From Lelliottia nimipressuralis (lineage in GTDB: Bacteria; Pseudomonadota; Gammaproteobacteria; Enterobacterales; Enterobacteriaceae): a stretch of 64,000 bases of DNA. This document shows positions 45,821 through 55,518 of this stretch, one piece after another (position 1 is the first letter of the stretch; each line of letters starts with the position of its first letter). Where the stretch lies: the NCBI RefSeq assembly GCF_004402045.1, contig NZ_SOMG01000021.1:1-64000 (forward strand), given 5' to 3'. Made by a program: the position numbers and the translations under genes. Under the pieces are notes generated by a model. The model did no database searches. It was not told where the DNA came from and saw only the letters and a list, made by a program, of their open reading frames with translations.

Positions 45821-46855
45821 ATGAAAAGAGAACCGACTCCACCCGCCCACTGCACGTTTGAGCCCGAGGACTGGTTGCGTCTGGCGAAATGCTGGCATCC
45901 GGTCGCGCGCGCCTGCGACATCGGCCCGGCACCGGTCAAAGCGACCCTGCTGGATGAACAGCTGGTGATTTACCGGATCAACGACCAGGTCGTGGTCGCC
46001 CGGGACGTCTGTCCGCACCGCGGCGTGCCGCTGACGCTAGGCTTTCACGATGAGCACGGGATTATCTGCCCCTATCATGGTTTACGCTTTGGGGAGGACG
46101 GGCGCTGCAACCGTATTCCGTCCAGCCCCGACCAGCCCGTTCCGGCGAAGCTGAACCTGATTAACTACGCCGTTGAGGAACGCTTTGGCCTGATCTGGAC
46201 CTGCCTGGCGTTTGATCCGGAAAACCCCGCGCCGCTACCCACCATGCCGCACTGGGATGATGACGGATTTCAGCAGATTAACTGCCCGGCGTTTGAGGTG
46301 AATGGCTTTGCCGGGCGCCAGGTGGAAGGGTTTCTGGACGTGGCGCACTTTGCGTGGATCCACACCGACACCTTTGCGGATCCGAATAACCCGCTCGTGC
46401 CGGCCTACCAGCCGCAGGAGACGCCGTTCGGCTTCGTGGCGGATTACTGGAGTTCGGTGAGCAACTATCCCGCCAGCTCGGACGTGCAGGCGCCAGAAGG
46501 GTTCCAGTGGTTACGCCATTTTGAAATGCACCTGCCGTTTACCGCCACCCTGACGATTCATTTTCCGGGTGAATCCCGACTGGCGATCATGAACGCTGCG
46601 TCACCCGTTTCTTCACGCGTGACCCGCATGTTCGCCCCTATCGCCCGCAATTTTGACCTGCATATTCCGGTGGAGGATGTGCATGCCTTTAACCTGCGCA
46701 TCTTTGAAGAAGATCGTTTGATGGTCGAAACCCAGCGCCCGGAAAACCTGCCGCTGGATCTCACCCTGGAAGCCCATATCCCCGCGGATAAAAGTTCGAT
46801 TGCCTACCGTCGGGGACTGAAAAAAATGGGCTTTGGCGAATTTTTCCTGGTATGA
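45821..46855 (+). CDS. hpxD: HpxD, Rieske oxygenase component for (hypo)xanthine
   Basis: Encodes 344 residues. The Rieske [2Fe-2S] ligands are C64-x-H66 (CPHRG) and C83-x2-H86 (CPYHG). The C-terminal catalytic domain begins with the EGFLDVAHFAWIHTDTF iron-site region. With HpxE it oxidises hypoxanthine to xanthine, a molybdenum-free route. It follows hpxO by 17 bases and overlaps the next frame. Confidence 0.93.
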   Translation: MKREPTPPAHCTFEPEDWLRLAKCWHPVARACDIGPAPVKATLLDEQLVIYRINDQVVVARDVCPHRGVPLTLGFHDEHGIICPYHGLRFGEDGRCNRIPSSPDQPVPAKLNLINYAVEERFGLIWTCLAFDPENPAPLPTMPHWDDDGFQQINCPAFEVNGFAGRQVEGFLDVAHFAWIHTDTFADPNNPLVPAYQPQETPFGFVADYWSSVSNYPASSDVQAPEGFQWLRHFEMHLPFTATLTIHFPGESRLAIMNAASPVSSRVTRMFAPIARNFDLHIPVEDVHAFNLRIFEEDRLMVETQRPENLPLDLTLEAHIPADKSSIAYRRGLKKMGFGEFFLV

Positions 46856-46866
46856 CGGAGGCCGAT

Positions 46867-47802
46867 ATGCTGAGCGTAATTGTTGACGGGCTGTGGCGTG
46901 AGGGCGATAAAAGCCTCGCCGTCAGGCTGGTGGCTAAAGACGGCGAAGCGCTGCCGCCGTGGAAGCCCGGCGCGCACATTGATGTGCACCTGCCCTGCGG
47001 CGTGGTGCGCCAGTATTCCCTGACCGGGGCAACTGATGGCGAGAGCTACCTTATCTGCGTGGGGCGGGAAACCGTCTCGCGCGGCGGGTCGCGCTATGTT
47101 CACGAGACGCTGCGTCCCGGACAGAAGCTGATGATCTCAACTCCGCGCAATCTGTTTCCGCTTCGTCAGGCAGAGCGGGTTTTGCTGCTGGCGGCGGGGA
47201 TCGGTATTACACCGCTGTATGCGATGGCCCTGCACCTGAAGGCCGCCGGAACGCCGTTTACGCTGCACTATTACGTCAGACGCCGGGAAAGCGCGGCGTT
47301 TATGCGCGAACTCTCACAGTGCGGTGAGTGCACCATTCATACCAACAGCCCGCGCACAACGCTGACAGAGCATCTTCCGATGGCAGAGGCGGGGCTTCAC
47401 GCCTGGGTCTGCGGCCCCGCAGGATTTATGGAAAAAGCGCGTGAGGTGGCAACGGCGAAGGGATGGGATGACGCCCATCTTCACAGCGAGGCGTTTCAGC
47501 CCGCCGCCCCTGCCGCAGGCGGTGAAACCGGCGAGATCTTTACGGTCAAACTGGCCTCCACCGGGGAGCGCTGGCCTGTTCCTGCGGATAAAACCATCGC
47601 CCAGGTGCTGCAGGAAAATGGCGTGGCGGTCCCCCTCTCCTGCGAGATGGGGATCTGCGGTGCCTGTCTGACGCCAGTCATTGACGGCGTGGTGGATCAC
47701 CGGGATAGCGTTCAGTCAGAGGCGGAAAAAAGCGCGACGGACCAGCAGGTGGCGCTGTGCTGTTCGCGGAGCCATTCCGGGGAGCTGGTGATCGGGCTGT
47801 AA
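46867..47802 (+). CDS. hpxE: HpxE, ferredoxin reductase component
   Basis: Encodes 311 residues. An N-terminal flavin domain (RQYSL, residues 48-52) and NAD domain (GIGITPLYAM) precede a C-terminal plant-type [2Fe-2S] domain with SCEMGICGACLTPV and a late Cys. It feeds electrons from NAD(P)H to HpxD. GGAGG at 46857-46861 supports this ATG; an ATG at 46852, overlapping the hpxD stop, adds five residues. Confidence 0.93.
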   Translation: MLSVIVDGLWREGDKSLAVRLVAKDGEALPPWKPGAHIDVHLPCGVVRQYSLTGATDGESYLICVGRETVSRGGSRYVHETLRPGQKLMISTPRNLFPLRQAERVLLLAAGIGITPLYAMALHLKAAGTPFTLHYYVRRRESAAFMRELSQCGECTIHTNSPRTTLTEHLPMAEAGLHAWVCGPAGFMEKAREVATAKGWDDAHLHSEAFQPAAPAAGGETGEIFTVKLASTGERWPVPADKTIAQVLQENGVAVPLSCEMGICGACLTPVIDGVVDHRDSVQSEAEKSATDQQVALCCSRSHSGELVIGL

Positions 47803-47887
47803 AACAAAGCAAAGAATCCACCTGCATAGCGGGTGAATTCTAAGATAGATAACAGGCTCTTTCATAAACAATTGAGCCGTCTTTCTT

Positions 47888-47984
47888 GCCGGGTGGCGCT
47901 GCGCTTACCCGGCCTACATTGCGCATACTTTTCAATTAGCTGCACGTTTTATTGTAGGCCCGTGCAAGCGTAGCGCCGCCGGGT
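47888..47984. repeat. BIME: two REP units in opposite orientation
   Basis: GCCGGGTGGCGCTGCGCTTA plus CCCGGCCTAC (47888-47917) and an inverted unit TGTAGGCCCGTGCAAGCGTA plus GCGCCGCCGGGTG (47953-47984), between hpxE and the remnant region. Confidence 0.75.
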
Positions 47985-48006
47985 GAAACACACAAGAGCC
48001 TAAGGG

Positions 48007-48195
48007 TTACCAGTACGGGTGCCAAATTTGTCGCAGCCGCGCCAGCAGCTCAAGATAGAAATAGTCCCCCCAGCTACAGCACCGATCGACGCCCTTACCG
48101 CTGCCCATATGGTAAACCGAGTGCAGCAGCAGCCCTTCAGTCGGATCGTCTTCGTGAGCAAGGTAGTTATCGGTCAGCGCCAGCAGACCGGCGGT
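48007..48195 (-). pseudogene. C-terminal remnant of a GH88 unsaturated glucuronyl hydrolase
   Basis: About 60 residues on the minus strand match the GH88 C-terminus: EGLLLHSVYH, GVDRCCSWGDYFYLE and LLARL. Everything upstream of this is gone; the frame runs into unrelated DNA at about 48190. It cannot make an active (alpha/alpha)6-barrel enzyme. Confidence 0.8.
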
Positions 48196-48396
48196 AGCAT
48201 CCACGAATATTTACTGACCCGGCGGATAAAGAGCAGCTGCGACCTGTTACGGTACAGCGATGAGAGTATTGACGCCATTGCGCTGGCGGTCGGGTTTAGC
48301 GAGGTGACCTATTTCATTACCTGCTTTAAAAAGATGATGCGCCAGACGCCACTGCAGTATAGACGTAGTCTCCTCTGCACCAGAATGCCCTGTTAA
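48190..48396 (+). pseudogene. C-terminal remnant of an AraC-family regulator
   Basis: About 68 codons on the plus strand match the last part of an AraC HTH domain: SIHEYLLTRRIKSSCDLLRY, IDAIALAVGFSEVTYFI and MMRQTPLQYRRS. The sensor domain and first helix-turn-helix are missing. It begins where the GH88 remnant on the other strand breaks off. Confidence 0.8.
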
Positions 48397-48464
48397 CGGG
48401 TTTTGATTACTGGCCCAACGCTGAACGCTTTCCGGCTACCAGCCTGGCTGGGGTTCCTGTACAT

Positions 48465-48498
48465 AAAAAAACCTGCGGTATTGCTATCGCAGGTTTTT
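48465..48498. terminator. terminator of the cbi-cob operon
   Basis: Hairpin ACCTGCG ... CGCAGGT with an A-tract before and T-tract after; on the minus strand it follows cobT by about 10 bases. It could also act on the plus strand. Confidence 0.8.
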
Positions 48499-48507
48499 GC
48501 CTTTCCG

Positions 48508-49569
48508 TCACGCAGGAACGGGCAACTCAATGCCGCTTTGCGCCAGTTGCCCCATCTCACAATACATCGCGCATGCCGCACTGACGATAGACATTGCCAG
48601 CGCGGCACCGCTCCCTTCGCCAAGACGCATGTCAAGATGGATAAACGGCGCCAGTCCAAGGTATTCCAGCGCACGCCTGGCCCCCTTTTCGGCGGAAAAA
48701 TGAGAGGGAATACAGTAGTTCTTAACTTCTGGCGCAATCTGGCAGGCGGCGATGGCTGCGGCATACGAGAGAAAACCGTCTAACACCACGGGCAGGCCGC
48801 ATGCGCCAGCGCCTAAAATCACCCCGGTCATGCCCACCAGGTCGTAGCCGCCGACTTTGGCCAGAACATCAACCGCATCGTGCGCATCCGGCTGGTTAAT
48901 GCGTATCGCCTGCCGGACAATGGTTTCCTTATGCTGCACCCGGTCCTGCGGCAAATTGGCCCCAATCCCCACCACATCATGCGGATCGCTGTCGGTCAGC
49001 ACGCTGATGATTGCCGAGGCCGGTGTCGTATTGGCAATACCAAGCTCGCCAACGCCAAAGACGGAGATCCCCTCCTGAGCGCGTTTTTTAACGAGGCTGG
49101 CGCTCGCCAGCAGCAGGTGCTCGGCATCCTGACGGCTCATCGCCGGTCCTTGAGCGATATTACCGCAGCCACGAGAGAGTTTAAGGCTGAGCATATTGTC
49201 GATAGGCTCACCGTCAATACCGATGTCAACGGGCAGTACCGACGTCTGGCTATTGCGGGCCAGCACGCACACACCGGTCAACCCCTTTTGCATATTGACG
49301 GCCTGAAGCCAAGTCACCACTTTCGGCGTCACGGCCACACCTTCATCAAACACGCCATGGTCGGCGCACATGACGATAATCTCTTTTTGCAGATTATCGA
49401 GCCTGTCGATTCCCCACATTCCCGAAAGCTGTATTGCCAGACTCTCCAGCCGACCGAGGCTGTTTGTCGGCTTTATTAAGCCATCAACATGCCGCGAGGC
49501 CGCCTGAATCTTCTGTTTATCAAGCGGTCTGATAGCCGCCGCCAGCGCCTTCACTGTCCCCATCCTCAT
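48508..49569 (-). CDS. cobT: CobT, nicotinate-nucleotide-DMB phosphoribosyltransferase
   Basis: Encodes 353 residues. Family blocks: KPTNSLGRLE near residue 38, CADHGVFDEGV, and MRLGEGSGAALAM with the catalytic Glu. It makes alpha-ribazole phosphate for the lower ligand of cobalamin. Start: the ATG at 49569 has GAGGG ahead; nearby ATG and GTG starts differ by only a few residues. Last gene of the operon. Confidence 0.95.
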   Translation of the reverse strand: MRMGTVKALAAAIRPLDKQKIQAASRHVDGLIKPTNSLGRLESLAIQLSGMWGIDRLDNLQKEIIVMCADHGVFDEGVAVTPKVVTWLQAVNMQKGLTGVCVLARNSQTSVLPVDIGIDGEPIDNMLSLKLSRGCGNIAQGPAMSRQDAEHLLLASASLVKKRAQEGISVFGVGELGIANTTPASAIISVLTDSDPHDVVGIGANLPQDRVQHKETIVRQAIRINQPDAHDAVDVLAKVGGYDLVGMTGVILGAGACGLPVVLDGFLSYAAAIAACQIAPEVKNYCIPSHFSAEKGARRALEYLGLAPFIHLDMRLGEGSGAALAMSIVSAACAMYCEMGQLAQSGIELPVPA

Positions 49570-49574
49570 CACCC

Positions 49575-50183
49575 TCACTCTTCAGTTTGCCAAACGCTTC
49601 TGCCATTAAATACGCGTAATACCCAATACCCGGACCGATTTTCAACGACCGTGTAAGCATCGTGACTGAACGGGAAATGCCACATCGCCGCCACGGGCAT
49701 CCCTAACCAGGTTGCCAGCAGCAGGCTCAGCACGCCCTGATGCGCCACAATGAGCGTGTCTTCACGCTGCTGTAGCTGACTCAGCTCATCCGCCGCCGCC
49801 CTGACGCGCGCGGCGAAATGCGGGAATGCCTCGCCGCCGTCGGGCGTTGCGTTTTGCCAGTCATCCATCCAGCGCTGCCACGACGCGGGACTCTCTTTTT
49901 CGATGTCGCTGAAGTGCCGCATTTCCCATTCACCAAAATCCAGCTCGTTAAGTCGCGCATCAACATGGACATCATGGGCTGTCGGCACGATAAGCCGCGC
50001 CGTTTGCTGCGAACGCTGCAGCGCGCTGACGCGCGTTTGCCCGAACGCGACCCCGGACAGGTAACCGGCAACACGCTGGCTTTGCGCAATGCCCTGCGGC
50101 GAGAGTGACAAATCGGTGCTCCCGTAAAATACGCCGCTGATGTTAGCGGTTGTTTGACCGTGTCGGACCAGAAAAATACGCAT
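49575..50183 (-). CDS. cobC: CobC, alpha-ribazole phosphatase
   Basis: Encodes 202 residues of the histidine phosphatase family, with LVRHGQT (catalytic His) at the N-terminus and VAHQGVLS with the second His. It dephosphorylates the late cobalamin intermediate. Unlike in Salmonella, where cobC is elsewhere, it sits here between cobS and cobT. Confidence 0.93.
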   Translation of the reverse strand: MRIFLVRHGQTTANISGVFYGSTDLSLSPQGIAQSQRVAGYLSGVAFGQTRVSALQRSQQTARLIVPTAHDVHVDARLNELDFGEWEMRHFSDIEKESPASWQRWMDDWQNATPDGGEAFPHFAARVRAAADELSQLQQREDTLIVAHQGVLSLLLATWLGMPVAAMWHFPFSHDAYTVVENRSGYWVLRVFNGRSVWQTEE

Positions 50184-50186
50184 ACA

Positions 50187-50945
50187 TCAGACCCACAGTA
50201 GCGCCAGCAGGAAGACCATTTCGCCGATCTCCTCCATCGCGCCCAGAGTATCCCCCGTCAGCCCGTTCAGTCGGCGGCTTAAAAAGGTTTTTACCGCATT
50301 GACGACAATCCAGGTGATGACGCTGGCGACAAGCCCATGCATCCCGGCCAGCAGCCCCACGAGCGCCACGCCGATGCAGAGGGTGATGACCGTCTCTTTG
50401 CCGCTGATATGGCCGAGATACGCGTTTGCCATTCCTGCACCTTCGCGCGCATAGTGCTGCCGGTACATGGCCAACACCATTCCCGTTCGCCCGACGATCG
50501 GCGCACACACCAGCAGCGCAAACAGGGTATTAACCGGAAGATAAGCCAGGGAAATCACCGCTGCGACTTTGATAAGGATGCAGAATACGATAGCCAGACC
50601 GCCGTAGGTCCCCAACCGGCTATCGCGCATAATCTCCAGCATCCGTTCGCGGGTACGGGCAGAAAACACGCCATCGCAGGTGTCCGCCAGACCGTCCAGA
50701 TGAAACCCGCCGGTCAGCAGCACCAGCGCCAGGACCCAGGCGACCGCGCCGATATAGATCCCCCCGCCGGTCTGGCTCACCGCCAGATAGCCTAAGGCGG
50801 CCAGGACGCCCACGATCAGGCCCACCACGGGGAACCAGGGGACGCCACGGCCATACTGTGAAAATTCAACGCCGTCGCTCCACTTTTGCGGCACCGGTAT
50901 GCGGGTAATAAATCCCAGCGTCGCCCACAACATTTTTAACGGCAT
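50187..50945 (-). CDS. cobS: CobS, adenosylcobinamide-GDP ribazoletransferase
   Basis: Encodes 252 residues of a polytopic membrane enzyme. The GGFHLDGLADTCDGVFS block is the metal/phosphate site. It joins adenosylcobinamide-GDP and alpha-ribazole (phosphate). Its ATG overlaps the end of cobU by 10 bases; a start at 50933 is possible. Confidence 0.95.
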   Translation of the reverse strand: MPLKMLWATLGFITRIPVPQKWSDGVEFSQYGRGVPWFPVVGLIVGVLAALGYLAVSQTGGGIYIGAVAWVLALVLLTGGFHLDGLADTCDGVFSARTRERMLEIMRDSRLGTYGGLAIVFCILIKVAAVISLAYLPVNTLFALLVCAPIVGRTGMVLAMYRQHYAREGAGMANAYLGHISGKETVITLCIGVALVGLLAGMHGLVASVITWIVVNAVKTFLSRRLNGLTGDTLGAMEEIGEMVFLLALLWV

Positions 50946-51487
50946 TTAATCTTTACTCCAATTCCCGAGACAACCAGCCACACTTCCTGCGCCGCCTGCG
51001 CCAGCCTTTGGTTCGCGCGCCCGGCAATATCAACAAAATGACGCGCCAGCCGATTCTCTGGCGTGATGCTCATGCCCAGCTCATTGGTCACAATATAGAC
51101 CGGTGCCGCCGACTGCTGACAGGCCGCAATCAGGTCGTCCACCTGCTGTTGCAGCACCGCCTCAAGCGCGGAAAAATCGAGGGTCTCCGGCGAAGCGCCG
51201 CCGCTGGCGTCATAGAGCAGGTTCGACAGCAGGGTGGTGACGCATTCCAGAACCACGCCTTCGCCCGGCTGCACCTGGTGGCGAATCACATCGCCCAGAT
51301 CGCGATACCCTTCCCAGGTTCGCCAGTGCGCAGGACGCTGGGCGCGGTGCTTGTCAACGCGCAGCGCCATCTCTTCATCGGTAATCACTGACGTCGCGAT
51401 ATACAGCACGCGCTCGCACTGCTGCGCCGCCAGTTTTTCGACGTGCGCGCTTTTCCCGCTGCGCGCGCCTCCGGTGACCAAAATCAT
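50936..51487 (-). CDS. cobU: CobU, adenosylcobinamide kinase / guanylyltransferase
   Basis: Encodes 183 residues. P-loop GGARSGKS is at residues 6-13; the [11 protein letters not shown] region holds the guanylylation site area. It phosphorylates and guanylylates adenosylcobinamide. It overlaps cbiP by 4 bases and cobS by 10. Confidence 0.95.
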   Translation of the reverse strand: MILVTGGARSGKSAHVEKLAAQQCERVLYIATSVITDEEMALRVDKHRAQRPAHWRTWEGYRDLGDVIRHQVQPGEGVVLECVTTLLSNLLYDASGGASPETLDFSALEAVLQQQVDDLIAACQQSAAPVYIVTNELGMSITPENRLARHFVDIAGRANQRLAQAAQEVWLVVSGIGVKIKCR

Positions 51488-53007
51488 GCGCCTTCCTCCT
51501 GATGCTCCCGCATTATTTGATAGATCTTTTTAATATCAATATGCTCTCTCATCGCGCTCGCCAGGATATCAAACTGTTGCGCTTTCCAGGCGGCGTAATC
51601 CAACACAACGTCTAAGGGCGCCAGTCCTTTGCGCTGGCGTAAGCCATCCACCATCGCGCGCGTGAAGGCATCGTTATCGAATAGCCCATGGAGATACGTC
51701 CCTATCACCTGGCCGTCAGCGCTGATTGCACCGTCCGCTATGCGCTCGCCCTCTTTTTCCAGAAACAGCGCCGGGGCATCGTCGGATGTCAGCCGGGTCT
51801 CTCCCATATGAATCTCATAGCCCTGCACCTTAATGCCCGATGCCGACGTCAGCCACGCCGGCAGCGCCGACGCCATCTGCGCCGAGACCTGCGTCGTGGT
51901 TTTTTGCTGCGCGAAGCGGGTCACGGTATGGAGCAGACCCAGCCCTGGCTGGGTTCCCATCCCCGATTCCACCTCATCAATGATGGTGTCGCCAAGCATC
52001 TGGTAGCCGCCGCAAATGCCCATGACGGGCACGTTCTGCTGGTGGGACCGCAGCACCGCGTGCGCCATGCCGCTTTCCCGCAGCCAGGCCAGATCGCCCA
52101 GCGTATTTTTACTGCCGGGTAGAATCACGAGGTCAGCCCCCGCCAGCTCATGGGGATAACGGACATAGCGCACGCGAACGTCGGGCTGCGCCGCCAGCGC
52201 GTTAAAATCGGTGAAGTTGGAGATATGCGGCACCTGCACCACGGCGATGTCGATATCGCGCTCTGCGGTTCTCAGGTATTTTCCCTTTTGCAGCGCCACG
52301 CCGTCTTCATCTTCCAGATCCACATCCAGCCACGGCATAACGCCCAGTACCGGCACGCCGGTCAGGTTTTCTATCTGCTCAATGCCCGAGTAAAGCAGCG
52401 CAACATCGCCACGAAATTTATTGATGATGACCCCTTTCACGCGCGCCCGCTCGTGGTCGTGCAGCAGCGCCAGCGTGCCGTAGATGGCGGCAAATACGCC
52501 GCCTCTGTCAATGTCCGCCACGAGGATTACCGGGCACTTCGCCATTTCGGCCATCCCCATGTTGACGATATCGCGATCGCGCAGGTTAATCTCCGCCGGG
52601 CTGCCCGCGCCTTCCAGCACCAGCACGTCAAACTCCCCGGCCAGGCTGTTATAGACTTCGCGGATCTGCTCCCGCAGACGCGGTTTGTACTCGTGGTAGC
52701 TGACCGCGTCCATATCGGTTGCCACCTGCCCCATCAGCACCACCTGCGCTTTACGGTCGCTGGTCGGTTTTAACAGCACCGGATTCATCCGTACGTCCGG
52801 CGTTATCCCCGCCGCCTGGGCCTGAAAAATCTGCGCGCGGCCCATCTCTTTTCCCTCCGGGGTGATACCGGAATTGAGCGCCATATTCTGCGACTTAAAC
52901 GGCGCGGTACGCAGGCCATCCTGATAAAAAATCCGGCACAGCCCCGCCACCAGGACGCTTTTACCGACGTCGGAAGCAGTTCCCTGCAACATAATTGCCT
53001 GCGTCAT
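51484..53007 (-). CDS. cbiP: CbiP, cobyric acid synthase
   Basis: Encodes 507 residues: an N-terminal ATP-binding amidotransferase domain ([18 protein letters not shown]) and a C-terminal class-I glutaminase domain (Cys in [10 protein letters not shown], late His in GTYLHGLF). It amidates four side chains of adenosylcobyrinic a,c-diamide. Overlaps cbiO by 4 bases. Confidence 0.96.
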   Translation of the reverse strand: MTQAIMLQGTASDVGKSVLVAGLCRIFYQDGLRTAPFKSQNMALNSGITPEGKEMGRAQIFQAQAAGITPDVRMNPVLLKPTSDRKAQVVLMGQVATDMDAVSYHEYKPRLREQIREVYNSLAGEFDVLVLEGAGSPAEINLRDRDIVNMGMAEMAKCPVILVADIDRGGVFAAIYGTLALLHDHERARVKGVIINKFRGDVALLYSGIEQIENLTGVPVLGVMPWLDVDLEDEDGVALQKGKYLRTAERDIDIAVVQVPHISNFTDFNALAAQPDVRVRYVRYPHELAGADLVILPGSKNTLGDLAWLRESGMAHAVLRSHQQNVPVMGICGGYQMLGDTIIDEVESGMGTQPGLGLLHTVTRFAQQKTTTQVSAQMASALPAWLTSASGIKVQGYEIHMGETRLTSDDAPALFLEKEGERIADGAISADGQVIGTYLHGLFDNDAFTRAMVDGLRQRKGLAPLDVVLDYAAWKAQQFDILASAMREHIDIKKIYQIMREHQEEGA

Positions 53008-53822
53008 GAGGCCTCCTTCATTACGTTTTTTTGTCGCATACGGCTGAAAAATTCATCTTCGGTTTTACATAACGGCAGGCCAAGCTGCGCGTGCAGTTTG
53101 ACGAGCCAGGGCTGCGTTAATCCGGCCCGTTCAATCAGTTCGCCGCGGGCAAAGACCTCACCCGGCGCGCCGTGCGCCAGCACTTCTCCCCGGCGCAGCA
53201 CGTAGACGGCATCGCTGACTTCGTAAATCAGGTCAATATCATGACTGGAGATCACCACATGGTTCCCCTGCGCCACAATACGCCTGATAATCTCGATCAT
53301 CTGCGTGCGTCCTGAAGGATCAAGCCCGGCCGTGGGCTCGTCCAGCAGAAGATAACGGGCCCCCAGCACCAGCGCCCCGGCAATGGCAACCCGCTTCTTT
53401 TGCCCGTGGCTCAGGCACTGGATCGGCTGCTGGCGAAAATGCTGCGCGTCGACCAGCGTCAGCGCATCGTCGACACGCCGCGCAATCTCCGCTTCCGCCA
53501 CGCCCAGGTTGCGCAGGCTGAAGGCGATGTCGCTATCAATATCGGTATAAAAGATCTGCTGATCGGGATCCTGAAACACCGTTGCGACCTGTTGACGGAG
53601 CGCCAGCAGTCCGCGCTTGCTGTAGTCCAGCGGCTTCCCCTGCCACAGCACCGCACCCTGCTGCGGCTTCAGCAGGCCGCTCAGGTTCATAAATAACGTC
53701 GACTTTCCGCAGCCATTAGCCCCGACCAGCCCGGTGACCGGATGGGTCGAAAAATCCAGCGTCAGCCCTTTCAGTACCTGCGCCTCCTGATAGCGAAACC
53801 AGAGATCGGCGGTGGTCAGCAT
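53004..53822 (-). CDS. cbiO: CbiO, ATPase of the cobalt ECF transporter
   Basis: Encodes 272 residues. Walker A GANGCGKS is at 34-41, the signature is [13 protein letters not shown] (the LSHGQ form common in ECF ATPases), and [13 protein letters not shown] is Walker B. It drives cobalt uptake with CbiM, N and Q. Confidence 0.95.
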   Translation of the reverse strand: MLTTADLWFRYQEAQVLKGLTLDFSTHPVTGLVGANGCGKSTLFMNLSGLLKPQQGAVLWQGKPLDYSKRGLLALRQQVATVFQDPDQQIFYTDIDSDIAFSLRNLGVAEAEIARRVDDALTLVDAQHFRQQPIQCLSHGQKKRVAIAGALVLGARYLLLDEPTAGLDPSGRTQMIEIIRRIVAQGNHVVISSHDIDLIYEVSDAVYVLRRGEVLAHGAPGEVFARGELIERAGLTQPWLVKLHAQLGLPLCKTEDEFFSRMRQKNVMKEAS

Positions 53823-53833
53823 GGTGCGATTCC

Positions 53834-54514
53834 TTACAGGGGAAAATCACCCTGGTAGAGTTTAATATCCAGCGTGGTCGCCATCTGCTGATAGCGAATC
53901 AGCACCCGGGTAAACAGCAAACCGACCAGCATCGCCAGCGAGCGATAACTTTTTGGCAGGCTACGATAGCCAAAACGCAGCGTCTGCGCGCGGTGAATCG
54001 CCAGCGCTTCGTCTAACAGAATAAAAATAAAGCGCCAGGTCAGCAGGATCTGCTCGGTAAGCAGGCGCGGCACGCGCGCCCGCTTAAGCAGCACAATCAG
54101 CTGCGGAAACGGCAGGTTCAGCACCAGCCAGAAGGTCGCTGCCAGCGCGGCAAGGCTGCGCCAGAAGGTTTCATTGGCGACGGTCAGCCCGGAAGCGGTT
54201 ATCCCCAGCCAGTAGTGCCCCACCGGGACGCCTGCCGCCAGCGTGTGCGGGTCGCGGGTGACGCTAAAGAGGATCGTCAGCACGCCGACCAGCAGAAAAC
54301 CAAACGGCAGCGCCATCCAGCGGCACCAGCGCCAGAAGGTCATCCGCAGCAGCCAGCAGGTCAGTCCCGCCGTCAACGCCAGGACGATCCCCTGCCCCAG
54401 CGGCGGCAGCGCAAACGCCAGCATCATCAGCACCAGCCAGAGCAGAAACTTGCGCTCCGGCGCAACGTGAGCCCAGCGGCTTTGGTAGCTAAGCCTGTCA
54501 AGCCCGGTCATCAC
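53834..54514 (-). CDS. cbiQ: CbiQ, transmembrane T-component of the cobalt ECF transporter
   Basis: Encodes 226 residues with several hydrophobic segments and the Arg-containing coupling helices (KRARVPRLLTEQILLTWR, LRFGYRSLPKSYRSLAML). It links CbiO to CbiMN. Overlaps cbiN by 17 bases. Confidence 0.93.
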   Translation of the reverse strand: MMTGLDRLSYQSRWAHVAPERKFLLWLVLMMLAFALPPLGQGIVLALTAGLTCWLLRMTFWRWCRWMALPFGFLLVGVLTILFSVTRDPHTLAAGVPVGHYWLGITASGLTVANETFWRSLAALAATFWLVLNLPFPQLIVLLKRARVPRLLTEQILLTWRFIFILLDEALAIHRAQTLRFGYRSLPKSYRSLAMLVGLLFTRVLIRYQQMATTLDIKLYQGDFPL

Positions 54515-54779
54515 GGCGCTGTCTGCCTTTGGTGTAGCCCAAAATATAGAAAATCACCGCTGCACCAATCGACCCCTGTAACGTAAACAGCAGGCTTTCA
54601 ATTTCGCCGCTGGCGGGCTCATAGAGCGGCGTGAACCACGGCGTGTAATGGGGCGCCACAACCTGAATTTGATTTTCGGCTTCACCATCCGAGCCGCCAA
54701 ATTCCCCACCGTGATCGATAAAAAATGGCAGTACGATCAGGGCGAGCACCATCGCCAACAGCATCAGCGTCTTTTTCAT
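54498..54779 (-). CDS. cbiN: CbiN, auxiliary subunit of the cobalt transporter
   Basis: Encodes 93 residues with two transmembrane helices flanking a periplasmic loop. The loop (residues about 25-65) is known in the family to help load Co2+ into CbiM. One base separates it from cbiM. Confidence 0.93.
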   Translation of the reverse strand: MKKTLMLLAMVLALIVLPFFIDHGGEFGGSDGEAENQIQVVAPHYTPWFTPLYEPASGEIESLLFTLQGSIGAAVIFYILGYTKGRQRRDDRA

Positions 54780-54780
54780 C

Positions 54781-55518
54781 TCAGTGTCCTTGTGCGGTAA
54801 TCAGCTGACGTTTGGTCAACTGGTCATAAATCATGACGGTTAACAGCCCCTCCGCGATGGCGATGGGGATCTGCGTCAGGCAGAAAATGCCCATGAATTT
54901 CACAATCGATCCCGCGGCACCCGTCGCCGGGTCCGGGAACGCCGCGCCAAGCTGGACCGAGGTGACAAAATAGGTCACCAGATCTGCCAGCATCGCGCAC
55001 AAAAATACCCCGATATCACGACGGATCCCGGCACGGCAGGCCATTTTCCACACCATGTACCCGACAACCGGCCCAATCACCGCCATCGACATGCCGTTCG
55101 CGCCAAGCGTGGTTAACCCACCGTGCGCCAGCAGCAGCGCCTGAAACAGCAGCACGATGGCGCCGAGAATGGCGACGACTCCTGGCCCGAACAGAATCAC
55201 GGCGAGCCCCACGCCGGTCGGGTGAGAGCAACTGCCGGTCACCGAGGGGATCTTCAGCGCCGACAGCACGAAAATAAACGCCCCGCACAGCGCCAGCAGG
55301 ACTTTCTGGTGGCTATCCTCCTGCACGATACGACGCAGGCGCACCAGTCCATACCACAGACACGGTAAGAAGATCAGCCACCACGCCAGCGCCCACATCG
55401 GCGGTAAAAACCCTTCCATGATGTGCATCGCGAACGCCTGCTCCGGCACCACCATCAGCAATAGCGCCGCAGCCAGGCCACTTAATGACAGCTGTTTAAG
55501 CTGTTGTTCGAGTTTCAT
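54781..55518 (-). CDS. cbiM: CbiM, cobalt-binding S-component
   Basis: Encodes 245 residues. A cleavable signal ends at AFA, exposing the mature N-terminus MHIMEGFLPP; in the family the new terminus and His2 bind Co2+. SCSHPTGVG is the second metal-site block. Start at the ATG overlapping the cbiL stop (TAATG). Confidence 0.95.
   Translation of the reverse strand: MKLEQQLKQLSLSGLAAALLLMVVPEQAFAMHIMEGFLPPMWALAWWLIFLPCLWYGLVRLRRIVQEDSHQKVLLALCGAFIFVLSALKIPSVTGSCSHPTGVGLAVILFGPGVVAILGAIVLLFQALLLAHGGLTTLGANGMSMAVIGPVVGYMVWKMACRAGIRRDIGVFLCAMLADLVTYFVTSVQLGAAFPDPATGAAGSIVKFMGIFCLTQIPIAIAEGLLTVMIYDQLTKRQLITAQGH

Noticed and set aside
47803-48006. a gene between hpxE and the GH88 remnant
   Set aside because: Only REP units and AT-rich spacer are present; no frame has a start with a ribosome binding site.
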